Below are positions 9,354 through 18,172 of a stretch of 64,000 nucleotides of DNA, in pieces. How positions within the stretch are numbered: the first letter of the stretch is position 1; each line of letters begins with the position of its first letter. The DNA is from Palsa-504 sp963787645 (GTDB lineage: Bacteria; Actinomycetota; Actinomycetes; Streptosporangiales; Streptosporangiaceae): positions 1,116,001 to 1,180,000 of the forward strand of contig CAWBDS010000011.1 of the NCBI GenBank assembly GCA_963787645.1, written 5' to 3'. A model generated the notes under the pieces. It did not search any database. It was given only the letters and a program-made list of their open reading frames with translations, and was not told the DNA's origin. The position numbers and the translations under genes are program-made.

Positions 9354-9871
9354 TTCCAGGTACTCCGTTTCGTCCAGGCGGTCTCGCAGGCGTGCAGCCA
9401 GCGCAGGTCGGCTTGCAGGCGAAGGACGATGCCTTCCAGGAGCAGCGCCGCGTCGGAATCCTTCTCCTCGTCCAGCACCGCGCGGCCGACTTCTCGCAAG
9501 CGGCGCAGCAGATCACGACGTTGCGCATCGATGAGGCTGATCGGGTCGGCGAGCCCGCCTTGCGCGGCGGCGATCAGCTTCATGTGGAACTCGGCCAGGT
9601 CGGGCCGCGGCCAGCTCACGTCCGACATCCACTCGGTCACCCGCTCCTGGCCGGCCGCAGTGAGGCAGTACACCTTGCGATCGGACCGCTGGGCCGGCGC
9701 GTCGAGCCGGGCGACGAAGCCCCCCTTCTCCAGCCGGGTGAGCGTGACGTACATCTGGGCTTCGCTGATCCCCTCGGCCACCGGTCCAAGCGCCCGGGCC
9801 AGCCGAGCCCGCAGTTCGTACCCATGGGACGGCTCCTTGGCCAGCATCGCCAGCACGACTTCCTGCTGCAT
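9350..9871 (-). CDS. PadR-family transcriptional regulator
   Basis: 173 residues: an N-terminal winged helix (VVLAMLAKEPSHGYELRARL, then YVTLTRLEKGGFVA) and a C-terminal helical dimerisation region, as in PadR subfamily 2. GGAGG lies seven bases ahead of its ATG. It is the first gene of the operon with the ABC pair and is expected to repress it, being relieved by a ligand, often a drug or phenolic compound. The inverted repeat just upstream (9882-9913) is the likely binding site. Confidence 0.92.
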   Translation of the reverse strand: MQQEVVLAMLAKEPSHGYELRARLARALGPVAEGISEAQMYVTLTRLEKGGFVARLDAPAQRSDRKVYCLTAAGQERVTEWMSDVSWPRPDLAEFHMKLIAAAQGGLADPISLIDAQRRDLLRRLREVGRAVLDEEKDSDAALLLEGIVLRLQADLRWLHACETAWTKRSTWK

Positions 9872-9881
9872 GCTCCGACCT

Positions 9882-9913
9882 CCTTAACAGTTAAGTACCC
9901 TAAACCGTTAAGG
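9882..9913. promoter_or_regulatory. PadR operator candidate
   Basis: Directly upstream of the PadR start is CTTAAC-A-GTTAAG (9883-9895), a perfect palindrome. A further GTTAAGG at 9907-9913 pairs with CCTTAAC at 9882-9888. This AT-rich inverted repeat is the usual kind of PadR autoregulatory site, placed where it would block the promoter. Confidence 0.65.
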
Positions 9914-10060
9914 ATGTTGAGTCAAGGTGGGGGTTACCTGGTCGGGGTGGCCGGGTCGGGATGGCCGGGTCGTCTGTAAAGTCATCCGCGGAGTAGCATC
10001 TTGGGTAGATCCGGTCACCGATGACGGCTTTGTTTCGCTGGGTGTGGCGTCGGAGTTTCG

Positions 10061-10444
10061 TTGATTACTGTTCTGGTCCCGATGTTCGAGTGGCTGCAGG
10101 GTGGCGACCACCCGAAGTCCTTCAGGTCCCGGGACAAGCGCGCGATGGGCTACCTGGCCGCCGGGCGGCCGGTCAAGGCGATCCGGCTGTATCAGTGGAC
10201 GCTCGCCGACTGCCAGCGGGAACTGGGCATCGACCACCCGTATACCCTCAGGGCGCGGAACAACCTGGCCATGGGCTACCGGGCCGCGGGGCGCACGGCC
10301 GAAGCGATCCCGCTGCTCGAGCGGACGCTCGCCGACGGCCAGCGGATACTGGGCGCCGACCACCCGGACACCCAAGCGGTGCGAGCGAACCTAGCCGCCT
10401 TGGCCAGGGACGGAAAGGCTACTTCAGGGGCTGCCTCGCCATGA
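10061..10444 (+). CDS. Tetratricopeptide-repeat protein, probable fragment
   Basis: 127 residues made of about two and a half kinesin-light-chain-type TPR units; each unit has the pattern A-G-R-x-x-x-A-I then LG-x-DHP-x-T, spaced 42 residues apart. Actinobacterial NB-ARC/TPR regulators carry long arrays of this type, so this looks like a piece of one; there is no NTPase domain. The last residues are read from the dehydrogenase-end repeat at 10418-10477, so the native C-terminus has been replaced. The start is uncertain. Confidence 0.55.
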   Translation: MITVLVPMFEWLQGGDHPKSFRSRDKRAMGYLAAGRPVKAIRLYQWTLADCQRELGIDHPYTLRARNNLAMGYRAAGRTAEAIPLLERTLADGQRILGADHPDTQAVRANLAALARDGKATSGAASP

Positions 10445-10477
10445 CCATGCGCTGGGTCTGGTTGGCGCCCTCGTAGA
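10418..10477. repeat. Copy A of the acyl-CoA dehydrogenase 3' end
   Basis: Sixty bases that match 18173-18232, the end of the intact dehydrogenase gene, with three mismatches, all transitions. On the minus strand it reads the conserved C-terminal block YEG-N-Q-QRMVMARQ-LK and the stop. The match ends sharply on the right. See copies at 14300-14371 and 18173-18243. Confidence 0.9.
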
Positions 10478-10490
10478 GGCAACACAGAGC

Positions 10491-11438
10491 TCACTGTCGA
10501 ACGCACCGGAGTTCCCGGAACAAGGCGTCGGGGATGTCCATGGACACGTAGGAGAGGTCGCTCCGGATTTCCGCGGGGGTACGGGCGCCTACCACGACGG
10601 CCGTGACCGCGGGGTGGCGCAGGGTGAAACGCAGCGCCGCCGCCATCATCGGGACGTCATAGGAGGCGCAGATATCCCGGATACGGCGGGCGCGCGCCAG
10701 GACCTCTGGCGCGGCCGGCGCGTAGTCGTAGCGCGCGCCCTCCTGCGGGTCGGCGAGGATGCCGCTGTTGAATACGCCACCGGCCAGCACCGCGATGCCG
10801 CGCTGGAGGCAGAGCGGGAGCAGGCTGCCCGCCGCCGAGTCGTCAAGCAGCGTGTAACGTCCGGCCACCAGCACGCAGTCCAGGTCGCAGCGCTCGGCCA
10901 GCCAGGTCAGCGGGGCGGCGGAGTTCATCCCGGCACCGATGGCTCCAACCACCCCTTGCGACCGGAGGTCCGCCAGCGCCGGGTACGCGTCATCAAGTGC
11001 GGCGCCCATATCGTGCTCAGGGTCATGGATAAGCGCGATGTCCACCCGATCCAGCCGCAGCCGCCGCAGGCTTCCTTCGAGCGACCGGAGCACGCCGTCC
11101 CGGCTGTAATCCCGCACCCGGGACAGCAGCGGGGTTCCGTAGAACTCCTCCACCCCGTCCACAGCCTCGGTCGCGGGCACCAGCAGCCGCCCCACTTTGG
11201 TGGAGACGGTGAATTCGGACCGAGGCCGACCCGCCAGGAAATCGCCGATGCGCCGCTCGGACAGCCCGACCCCGTAGTGCGGCGCGGTATCGAAGGCCCG
11301 GATCCCCGCTTCCCACGCGGCCCCGAGCGTCTCCGTGGCCGCATCGTCGCTAACCGGCGCGTACAGGCCGCCGATCGGTCCGCCGCCGAAGACGAGCGGG
11401 AAGGGCCCCGGCGGGACGGAGCCCGGCATGGGAGCCAT
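10491..11438 (-). CDS. Aldo/keto reductase, L-fucose dehydrogenase-like
   Basis: NAD(P)-dependent oxidoreductase of 315 residues with the AKR barrel motifs: the strand FDTAPHYGVGLSERRIG (catalytic Asp and Tyr), the lysine in STKVGR, and LIHDPEHD. These match the D-threo-aldose 1-dehydrogenase group that oxidises L-fucose or similar sugars. I start it at ATG 11438, two bases after the stop of the dehydratase remnant; ATG 11429 is possible. That neighbour is itself a fuconate-dehydratase-like tail, which supports a sugar-acid pathway. Cytoplasmic. Confidence 0.8.
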   Translation of the reverse strand: MAPMPGSVPPGPFPLVFGGGPIGGLYAPVSDDAATETLGAAWEAGIRAFDTAPHYGVGLSERRIGDFLAGRPRSEFTVSTKVGRLLVPATEAVDGVEEFYGTPLLSRVRDYSRDGVLRSLEGSLRRLRLDRVDIALIHDPEHDMGAALDDAYPALADLRSQGVVGAIGAGMNSAAPLTWLAERCDLDCVLVAGRYTLLDDSAAGSLLPLCLQRGIAVLAGGVFNSGILADPQEGARYDYAPAAPEVLARARRIRDICASYDVPMMAAALRFTLRHPAVTAVVVGARTPAEIRSDLSYVSMDIPDALFRELRCVRQ

Positions 11439-11440
11439 GG

Positions 11441-11603
11441 TCAGGGCAACCCGCCGCGCCACGCGGCGCCGGCCGGATAGGTGTACTCCGCCAGCGAGTG
11501 CGGCAGGATCTCGGTGGACCCCCCCCGGCGCCAGCGGCGCGCGGTAGCGGCCGTCCGCGATGGTGGCCGGCGCGGCGAAGTTCCCTGGCTCCAGCCCCGC
11601 CAC
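11441..11603 (-). pseudogene. C-terminal remnant of an enolase-superfamily sugar-acid dehydratase
   Basis: About 50 codons resembling the end of L-fuconate/mandelate-racemase family dehydratases: ATIADGRYRAPLAPGG, then STEILPHSLAEYTYPAG. The two halves are in different frames and the break falls in a run of eight C at 11519-11526. The stop (11441-11443) sits two bases before the aldo/keto reductase start, the spacing of an operon. The upstream rest of the gene is missing. Identification rests on a short stretch, so it is moderate. Confidence 0.5.
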
Positions 11604-12408
11604 CGTGCCGCTCGGGCCCTACCATCGGTGCCGCAGCCACGAGCACGGTCCTCGGCTGGGCGACCCTCGCCTGCTCGAGACAACGGCATCCCGGCCGCGC
11701 CGCCCTTGCCTGGCTGCGATCCGCGTGGCCGTGGCGGCCGTCGCCATCACCGGCCTCGCCCGCACCGCGACCGCACACCGGGGCCAGGCCCGCGCAACCT
11801 GCAGCCGGCCGCCGTTCCGCACCCACCTGACCGCCATCCTCGCCGCGGCTGCGGTGAGCACCGTCTTCGCCGCCGTCGCCGTCGCCTCCCCCGTCCACGC
11901 CGCCGACCCTGGCGACCACGGCACGGACCTCCACCTGGTCCTCGCAAGCCGGATGGCCGGGCTCGGCCGCTGGTGGCTGGCATCCCGGCGCCGACCCATC
12001 GGTGCGGGGCGCCCAGCAGCGCCGCCCACACCGGAGTACTTCCGCGTCGTGTCGACCAAGCCCTCCGGCCCAGGCACCATCATCGTCACGGGGGTCGTCA
12101 ACGCCGGCGGCACCGAGAAGCCGGGCCGGGTCATCGACGGTGCGACCTTCGCCGGCGGCAGCTTCCGCATTTACCACAGCGCCGGGCCACCCACGGTACG
12201 CTTCGACGCCACCACCTGCGTCGGGACCATCTCCCAGGTCGGGCCGTTCGAGGTGATCGATGCCACTGGCGACATGGGCGGCTTGGCCGGCTGCGGCCGG
12301 TGCGTCTTCGAGGCGCTCTACACCACCGCCCGCGTCGCCGGCCACTGCTCCTCGACCATGACGGCCTACACCGAAACCATCGAGAGGGCAGCCACGGTCA
12401 AGGCCTAG
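11560..12408 (+). CDS. Secreted protein of unknown function
   Basis: A hydrophobic Ala/Val signal-like segment (LTAILAAAAVSTVFAAVAVA, then SPVHA) ends near residue 105, followed by a domain of about 125 residues with four or more cysteines and short beta-like blocks (TIIVTGVVNAGGT, FEVIDATGDMGG, CGRCVFEALY). I do not recognise the family. The true start is probably inside, for example GTG 11725, because the first 50 codons are poor and overlap the dehydratase remnant on the other strand. No partner gene is evident. Confidence 0.55.
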   Translation: MVAGAAKFPGSSPATVPLGPYHRCRSHEHGPRLGDPRLLETTASRPRRPCLAAIRVAVAAVAITGLARTATAHRGQARATCSRPPFRTHLTAILAAAAVSTVFAAVAVASPVHAADPGDHGTDLHLVLASRMAGLGRWWLASRRRPIGAGRPAAPPTPEYFRVVSTKPSGPGTIIVTGVVNAGGTEKPGRVIDGATFAGGSFRIYHSAGPPTVRFDATTCVGTISQVGPFEVIDATGDMGGLAGCGRCVFEALYTTARVAGHCSSTMTAYTETIERAATVKA

Positions 12409-12439
12409 AGCGCCGGGCCCGAACCGCGGCTCGGGTCCA

Positions 12440-12564
12440 GACGGTCTAAGCGGCCGCCTGGCCCGGGCCGCGCGTCCCAGCACCCGGTAGACCCTGAGCC
12501 GGGAGACGGAGGACAGTTCGGCGAGCTCGGTGACGATGTGCTCTCCGGCCTTCGTACAGGCATG
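12440..12564 (-). pseudogene. Possible C-terminal HTH remnant of a resolvase/invertase
   Basis: On the minus strand one frame reads KAGEHIVTELAELSSVSRLRVYRVLGRA, written here in two parts: KAGEHIVTELAEL and SSVSRLRVYRVLGRA. This is the pattern of the helix-turn-helix tail of serine recombinases. A TGA at 12565-12567 closes it upstream, and the catalytic domain is absent. It is the only trace of a recombinase in this region. The assignment depends on about 30 residues. Confidence 0.4.
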
Positions 12565-12596
12565 TCAGGTGGGCCGGCGCAAGCGGCTCTTGTGTG

Positions 12597-13187
12597 TCAC
12601 GGGAACTTCCGCGGCCCGGCTGCCGCTCCGGTCAGGGTGAACAGCTCGTGGAGTACGTCCGACGCGATGTCGGGCAGGGACCGCATTTCGCCCTCGCGGA
12701 TCCACTGTGCGAACGCGATCCCGAACACGGTGGCGCCGGACTGCGCCGCCAGGGTGGCCCCTGGCTCGCCGATGCCTCGCGCGCGCAGGGCCGCCGCGAC
12801 CGTGGTCGCGAGGCCGGCGAGTTTGTGCAGTTCGCGTTCCCGGAGCGCGGGGTTCTGGTCAATCACGGATTGCCGGGCACGGGAGTACGGGCGGCGGTCG
12901 TCGGGGAAAAACGATGCCGCCGCCTGAAGCGCGCACGCGATGACCTCGAACGGGGATGCGTCAGGCGGCGCAGCGTCCACCCCGTCGATGAACGCCTGGA
13001 GGAACTGTTGCTGCCCGTAGAACAGCACCTCGCGCTTGTCGCTGAAGTGCCGGAAGAAGGTGCGCTCGGTCAAGCCGACGGATTGCGCGATCTCCGCGGC
13101 GGTCGTCTGCTCGAACCCGCGAGTGGCGAACAGCTCGAGTGCCGCTGCCTGCAGGCGCTCTCGCGTGCCCGGCTCCCAACGCACCAT
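12597..13187 (-). CDS. TetR-family transcriptional regulator
   Basis: 196 residues with a TetR N-terminal DNA-binding domain (ALELFATRGFEQTTAAEIA, then VGLTERTFFRHFSDK, residues about 17-53) and a variable helical ligand-binding half. It is divergent from the epimerase-like gene at 13311, and palindromes fill the 120 bases between them. It probably represses that gene and itself; the ligand is unknown. Confidence 0.93.
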   Translation of the reverse strand: MVRWEPGTRERLQAAALELFATRGFEQTTAAEIAQSVGLTERTFFRHFSDKREVLFYGQQQFLQAFIDGVDAAPPDASPFEVIACALQAAASFFPDDRRPYSRARQSVIDQNPALRERELHKLAGLATTVAAALRARGIGEPGATLAAQSGATVFGIAFAQWIREGEMRSLPDIASDVLHELFTLTGAAAGPRKFP

Positions 13188-13205
13188 GATGCCGAGTCTA
13201 GTGAT

Positions 13206-13270
13206 GACAGTGACTGTCGCATAGGTGTACAGTGATGTCTGTAGCTGACATCAGTTACTGACATCATCAC
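13206..13270. promoter_or_regulatory. TetR operator region between divergent genes
   Basis: Several palindromes lie close together: GACAG-TGA-CTGTC (13206-13218), GATGTC...GACATC (13234-13252), and CAGT-T-ACTG (13252-13260), followed by another GACATCA. The repeated GACATCA/TGATGTC words suggest two or more sites for the adjacent TetR protein. This is also the AT-richest part of the interval, so promoters are expected here. Confidence 0.6.
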
Positions 13271-13310
13271 ACCAGCCGCTCCACGTGCGGAGCCGAAGGG
13301 AAACAGAGCC

Positions 13311-14204
13311 ATGCGCGTTTTCGTCACCGGAGCCTCGGGATGGATCGGTTCCGCCACCGTCGATGAACTTCTCTCCGCCGGACACGAGGTCACCGGGCTC
13401 GCTAGGTCCGACGCCTCCGCCGCCGCCCTCCAGGCCAAAGGGGTCCGGGTGCGCCGCGGTGACCTCGACGATCTGGCGAGCATCCGTGCTGGCGCCGAGG
13501 CCGCCGAAGCCGTCATCCACCTCGCGAACAAGCACGACTGGTCCAACCCGGCCGCCTCGAGCGCCGCCGAGCGAGCGGCGGTACAGACTATCGGCGATGC
13601 GCTCGCCGGCACCGGCCGCCCCTTCCTGCTCGCCTCGGGCGTCGCCGCCCTCACCCAGGGCAGGCCGGCCACGGAGGACGACGCCTCCCCGTTCCATGGC
13701 CCGGACTCGCCGCGCGGAGGCAGCGAGAATCTCGCGCTCGAGTTCATCGACCGCGGTGTGCACACCGTGAGCCTGCGCTTTGCGCCGACCGTGCACGGGG
13801 CTGGCGACCACGGGTTCATCGCGGTGATCGCCGCGGTGGCCCGCGAAAAGGGCGTCTCCGGCTACCCGGGAGACGGGACCAACCGGTGGGCCGCCGTGCA
13901 CCGGTCCGATGCCGCGCGTCTGGTGGCTCTTGGACTGGCGAAGGCCCCGGCGGGTGCCCGCCTGCACGCCGCCGCGGAAGAAGGCATAGCCACCCGCGAC
14001 ATCGCCGAGGCCATCGGCCGCACTCTCGGCCTGCCCGTCACCTCGATCTCCCCCGAGGACGTCCAAGGCCACTTCGGGTGGATCGGGACCTTCTTCGGCA
14101 TGGATCTCACGGCGACGAGCACCGTGACGCGGGAGCTTCTCGGTTGGGTACCCGTAGGCCCGACTCTCATCGAGGACCTCGACGCCGGGGCGTACTCGGC
14201 GTGA
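13311..14204 (+). CDS. NAD(P)-dependent epimerase/reductase-like protein (atypical SDR)
   Basis: 297 residues. The N-terminus has the Rossmann motif TGASGWIGSATV (residues 6-17), and a VIHLA strand follows as in extended SDRs. The usual YxxxK active site is altered: the equivalent segment reads PRGGSENLALEF, so the catalytic tyrosine is not obvious. Such proteins are common as NmrA-like or reductase homologues controlled by a divergent TetR gene, as here. GGGAAA precedes the ATG. Specific substrate unknown. Confidence 0.85.
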   Translation: MRVFVTGASGWIGSATVDELLSAGHEVTGLARSDASAAALQAKGVRVRRGDLDDLASIRAGAEAAEAVIHLANKHDWSNPAASSAAERAAVQTIGDALAGTGRPFLLASGVAALTQGRPATEDDASPFHGPDSPRGGSENLALEFIDRGVHTVSLRFAPTVHGAGDHGFIAVIAAVAREKGVSGYPGDGTNRWAAVHRSDAARLVALGLAKAPAGARLHAAAEEGIATRDIAEAIGRTLGLPVTSISPEDVQGHFGWIGTFFGMDLTATSTVTRELLGWVPVGPTLIEDLDAGAYSA

Positions 14205-14299
14205 ACGCCGATGTCCGGGTCAGGGGCTGGGAGCACGGTGCACTCGCCCCGACCGGCGCCGGACGGTCCGTATTGCGGTACCTGAGGCCGGAGATTTTT

Positions 14300-14371
14300 C
14301 AGGTCTTGAGCAGTTGCCGTGCCATGACCATGCGCTGGATCTGGTTGGTGCCCTCGTAGATCTGGGTGATC
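14300..14371. repeat. Copy B of an acyl-CoA dehydrogenase 3' end
   Basis: The 51 bases 14321-14371 are identical to 18193-18243, inside the intact dehydrogenase gene. To the left the match weakens, but the minus strand still reads RQLLKT and a stop, so this copy may come from a related dehydrogenase or an older duplication. It encodes the block with the catalytic glutamate (QIYEGTNQIQR). It lies in the 237-base gap between the epimerase gene and the helicase remnant, where I see no other gene. Confidence 0.9.
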
Positions 14372-14441
14372 GTGGACCGTGCGCAGATTCCGCAGGCAGG
14401 TGACGTGGCGGCCGCTTAGATGTCAGCACGGACTCAGCACT

Positions 14442-17399
14442 TTAATCGAAGCGCACTCGCGGAAACCCGGCTGGGTTGTCGAACACTCCGAAGCTAGGGA
14501 CATCGGTCCACTCGCTGAAGTGCCCTATGACGAACAGCCGCCGCATGGCCCGGCTGACCGCGACGTTGAGCAGGTTCGGCGGGTTCCCCACCCATTGGCG
14601 GGCCCGGCCCGACGCCGAGCGGTCGGTGCCCAGAATGAAGATCACCACATCGGCTTCCCGGCCCTGCATGCTGTGGACCGTGCCTATGTGCTCCCTGGTG
14701 AAGGACACGCGGGCCCGTCTCGGCACGAGTTCGTCACGCAGTGCCGCGCCAATCTTCTTTTTGCACTCGCTCACCACGTCGCGGAACGGGCTCAGCACAT
14801 ACACCTGGTCCAAGCCGACCCCGAACCTGTCATCACGCAGCTTCCGCAGCACTTGCAGCAGCGCTTCCCCTTGCGCGGGCACCCACTTGCCGGTGCCGTC
14901 CCGCCGCTTGACGTCAATCCAACAGCTACCCGGGTATGCGTCCCGCGGCGGCGCAGGAAACTGCTCCTCGCGTGTGCCGTAAACCATCATCTCGCCGTAG
15001 GCGAGTGTGTTGCTCATGTTGAACATAGGCTGCTCACACCGCCGGTGCACGCGCAACGACGCACCCACCCACACCGGCTCGCCAGCGGTGGGCACGGTGG
15101 TCCCAAGAACACTGCGGCGGTCAGCCAGGGCCTGCGCCGAGCCGCCGCCGGCCTCCACAGCTCATCGCTGACTCCGAACGAGGGCGTGAGCCTCTCCTGC
15201 ACCTCAGCTGGCACCTGTGAAATGGGCTGAAGCTGGCGCGGGTCACCCACCACGACCGCCCGCCCGACCCGCCAGAGCGTACCGACCGCGGCCTGCGGTA
15301 GCGCCTGGCCGGCCTCGTCTATCAGCGCCCAGCCGAGCGACTCGCAGCCTAGGCTGGCAAACAGCCGGCCGCACGAGGCAAACGTCGTAGAGACGACGGG
15401 GATGAGCAGGAACAGGGTCTGCCACGTCGCATACTCTGCGTCTGCTGGCGGCGCGCCCGGCTCGCGGGCCAGCGCCTTGGCCAGCAGTTCCAGATTGGTC
15501 CTGAAGGTCTTGGCCAGCGCCGTTACGAGGGCACGATGCAGGTCGAGGGCGGCGAGGAAGACTTCCGCTCGGGCGGCCAGCCAGTCATCGCCGGATGGCC
15601 ACAGCGGTTCCTGCTCCTGCTCTGACTGCGGGAGGGCAGCCCAGCCGGCGGGATCAAAAGCGGCACGGCTCGGAGCAAGTGCTTCCGCTTTCCGGAGCGC
15701 TTGTTCGAAGTGCTTCCTGGCGGCGTCCCATTCGGCTTGGCCGCCTCCGTTCTTTTGCAGGGACTCCAGATGCGCGCGCAGCCCGGTCCTGGCACGCCAG
15801 AACCAGCCGCAGAACCGCTTTCGGTTCTTCGAGTTGCCGAGCGGGACCGCGACTAGGCCCCAGCATCGAGGCCTGGTCGGCAAAGTAGTCCGCCTTTTCC
15901 TGCCACGGCTCGCCGAGGGTCCGGCGGGCCGGGAGTTCCCGCGTCACGTTCTCTACCGCGGCATTGTTGGACGAAGCGACGACGATCTCGAATCCGGTGA
16001 GTTCATCGCGCGGACCGAGAACCCACTGGGTCGTGTCATTCTTCGCGGATATGCAGGCACGCCGGACGAACGCCTGCGACGGCCGCTTGAGCTTGACCAT
16101 CTCGGCGGCCCGGGCTACCAGGATCGCGGCGATCAGGTCGCGCAGCAGCGTGGTCTTGCCGGTGCCCGGCGGCCCGTTCACCGCGAACAGGCCGCTGCGG
16201 CTGGCCAGCTGGGCGATGATCGCATTGACGGCGAACTGCTGGCTCAGGACCAGTGCCTTGGCCGGGGCAGCAGGCCAGCGGCCCGGCGGGCAGTAAGCGG
16301 GGGCCACGCTTTCCCGAAGCTGCGGCCGATTGCCGGGCGCACGCAGATCAACCCGCTGGTCCGGCGGTACCGAACCACGCGATGTCGAATGCCTCGATCG
16401 GTCGCGAACCGTCCTCGGCGGACGGCGACCCGGAGCCGTCCGCTGGCGTATCTGATGGCTCCCGCACATCGTCGGCCTGCGGCGGCTCACTGGCAGCCAC
16501 ATCGGCCGCGCCGGAACCGGCACCTCCCACTGCGCGCTTGGCCCGGTCGACAGCGGTCGCGATCGCTGCGTTAGCGGCACCGGTGAGCGCGCCCGCCCCT
16601 AGTGGCCCGCGCGCCGGGACGAGAGCGGCGAGCACGGCAGCGACGGCGCCCTCCGCGGCACCGCCGAGCACGTCCACGGCAGAGGCCAGCCAGCCGTCCC
16701 CGTTCTTCTGCTGGAGGGTAGCCTCACGATCGTCGTGGCGGCCGCCAGCCACCCGCGCCGGGAGCGACCGCGGGTACTGAACCGGCTTGGCGAGCAGCCG
16801 TTCCATAGCAGCCTGGCACTCCCCCGACACTTTCTCGAACCCTTCGAGGGCGGTGCGCTGACCGCGCCGGACGCCGTCGAGCCGTCCGCTCGCCCAGGCG
16901 CACGAGGAGAACGCCCCGGTACCGTCCAGCAACAGGCCGCGCTGGTCCACGGTGAACGCGAACAGTGCGCTCTCCGTGCCCTCTTTCCGTGTCCCGGCGA
17001 AGTCCTCAGGCTCGGTGAATCCGAGTCGCTCGGTGATCACCTGCCGCACCGCACCGAAGGTGAACACCCCGCCGTACACGCTGTACCGCCACTCGCTGCC
17101 GTACGTCGCATCCTTCGGCGGTTCCGCGTACCGGGGGTGCCCCACCTGCCAGGGCAGCTTGGGGGCGGCCTCGCCGGCCAGGAACGGAACCGCCTCGACA
17201 CACCAGCTGCCAGGCTCCCGCTCGGCCAGTTCCCTTCGCGACAGCAGGGCCGGGATACCCTGCGGTCGAACATCTCTATCGCATGCCAGTACCGCAAGAC
17301 GCTGGCCATCCGGTCCCAGTCACCCGCCGTCACGCGCTCATTGTCGCTAAGTGATTCAGCGAGCGCCAGACGTAGCCAAGACCGTAAGAAGCCGGCCAT
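14442..17399 (-). pseudogene. Superfamily 1 DNA/RNA helicase with at least four frameshifts
   Basis: Read in order from 17399 the pieces make one AAA-type helicase of about 980 codons. An N-terminal domain (VLRYWHAIEMF) comes first. Walker A GPPGTGKTT follows near 16170, then LIDEAGQA (motif II variant) near 15320, GDPRQLQPIS (III) near 15230, GTVHSMQGREADVV (V) near 14660 and NVAVSRAMRRLFVIG (VI) near 14540. The frame changes at about 17270, 16350, 15865 and 15155. Every motif survives, so decay is recent, or several sequence errors exist. Relatives are large stand-alone helicases of unclear role. It lies downstream of the AbrB/VapC pair. Confidence 0.85.
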
Positions 17400-17440
17400 G
17401 ACCACAGTCGCGGGCAAAGTACTGGCCGCAGGGTTGTGTT

Positions 17441-17848
17441 TCAGGCGACGATGATTATGTCGACTCCAACCGCGTCATAGGTTCCGCGGGCACGCGCGTC
17501 TCTCGTCGCCAGGGCCACCCCGTGCTCCTTGGCGGCGAGGGCCACCAGTCCGTCGTACACCGCGCCTCCAGCGATGCCCAGGCGGCTCAACGTGACGTGG
17601 ACCTTTCTGGCCGTCGCGCCGCTCAGCGCCAGCGGCGCCGTGAACCGCGCATCAAGCAGGCGCGCAGCGTCGTCCGCAGAGAGCCTCGCATCACCCGGCA
17701 ATCTGGTGAGCACGGAATAGGTCTCCGCGAGAGCATGCCCGCTCAGCGTGAGAGCTTGCCCGGCCCACCAGCGCACCACGTCCGCGTGGTGCTGGTGCGA
17801 GCGAACCAAAAGGGGGACGGCGACGCTCGTATCGACCGCGACGGTCAC
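17441..17848 (-). CDS. PIN-domain ribonuclease toxin, VapC-like
   Basis: 135 residues with the PIN acidic set: Asp6 (VDTSV), Glu42 (AETYS), Asp99 (YDGL) and Asp117 (TRDARA), all in the expected spacing. PIN toxins cut RNA when freed from the antitoxin. It starts with GTG, which overlaps the TGA of the upstream AbrB-like gene (17845-17848), the usual antitoxin-first order. Probably an intact toxin. Confidence 0.92.
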   Translation of the reverse strand: MTVAVDTSVAVPLLVRSHQHHADVVRWWAGQALTLSGHALAETYSVLTRLPGDARLSADDAARLLDARFTAPLALSGATARKVHVTLSRLGIAGGAVYDGLVALAAKEHGVALATRDARARGTYDAVGVDIIIVA

Positions 17849-18081
17849 CTGCGGCCCGCGTCGATAAGGCCGAAGAGGATGTCGTCATCGACCGGCGTGT
17901 CGCCAGCCGACACCAGGGCGCCATCTTCCTCGATCAGGCGCGCAGTCCGACCGGCGGGCACGACCTGCACGCCGGCACCGTAAGGGGAGATATCCACCTT
18001 CGTCCCGGGGAGCAAGCCCAGGGCGTCGCGGATGTGCTTGGGCAACACGATCCGGCCCGCCTGATCCACGACAGCTTCCAT
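17845..18081 (-). CDS. AbrB/SpoVT-type antitoxin
   Basis: 78 residues. The N-terminal swapped-hairpin DNA-binding fold is clear: VVDQAGRIVLPKHIRDALGL, residues 4-23, then PGTKVDI. The C-terminal half, acidic (VDDDILFGLIDAG), would bind the toxin. I start it at ATG 18081, which gives the standard domain start; ATG 18108 is an alternative. With the PIN gene it forms a VapBC-like module and should repress its own promoter. Confidence 0.9.
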   Translation of the reverse strand: MEAVVDQAGRIVLPKHIRDALGLLPGTKVDISPYGAGVQVVPAGRTARLIEEDGALVSAGDTPVDDDILFGLIDAGRR

Positions 18082-18172
18082 GGGAACATCATACCAGTCA
18101 GATCCCATTTGAGGTGGCTAGCGTCAAGAGGCACCGCGCCGAGACGACGCTCACGGAACAGGGGCGGAACAA

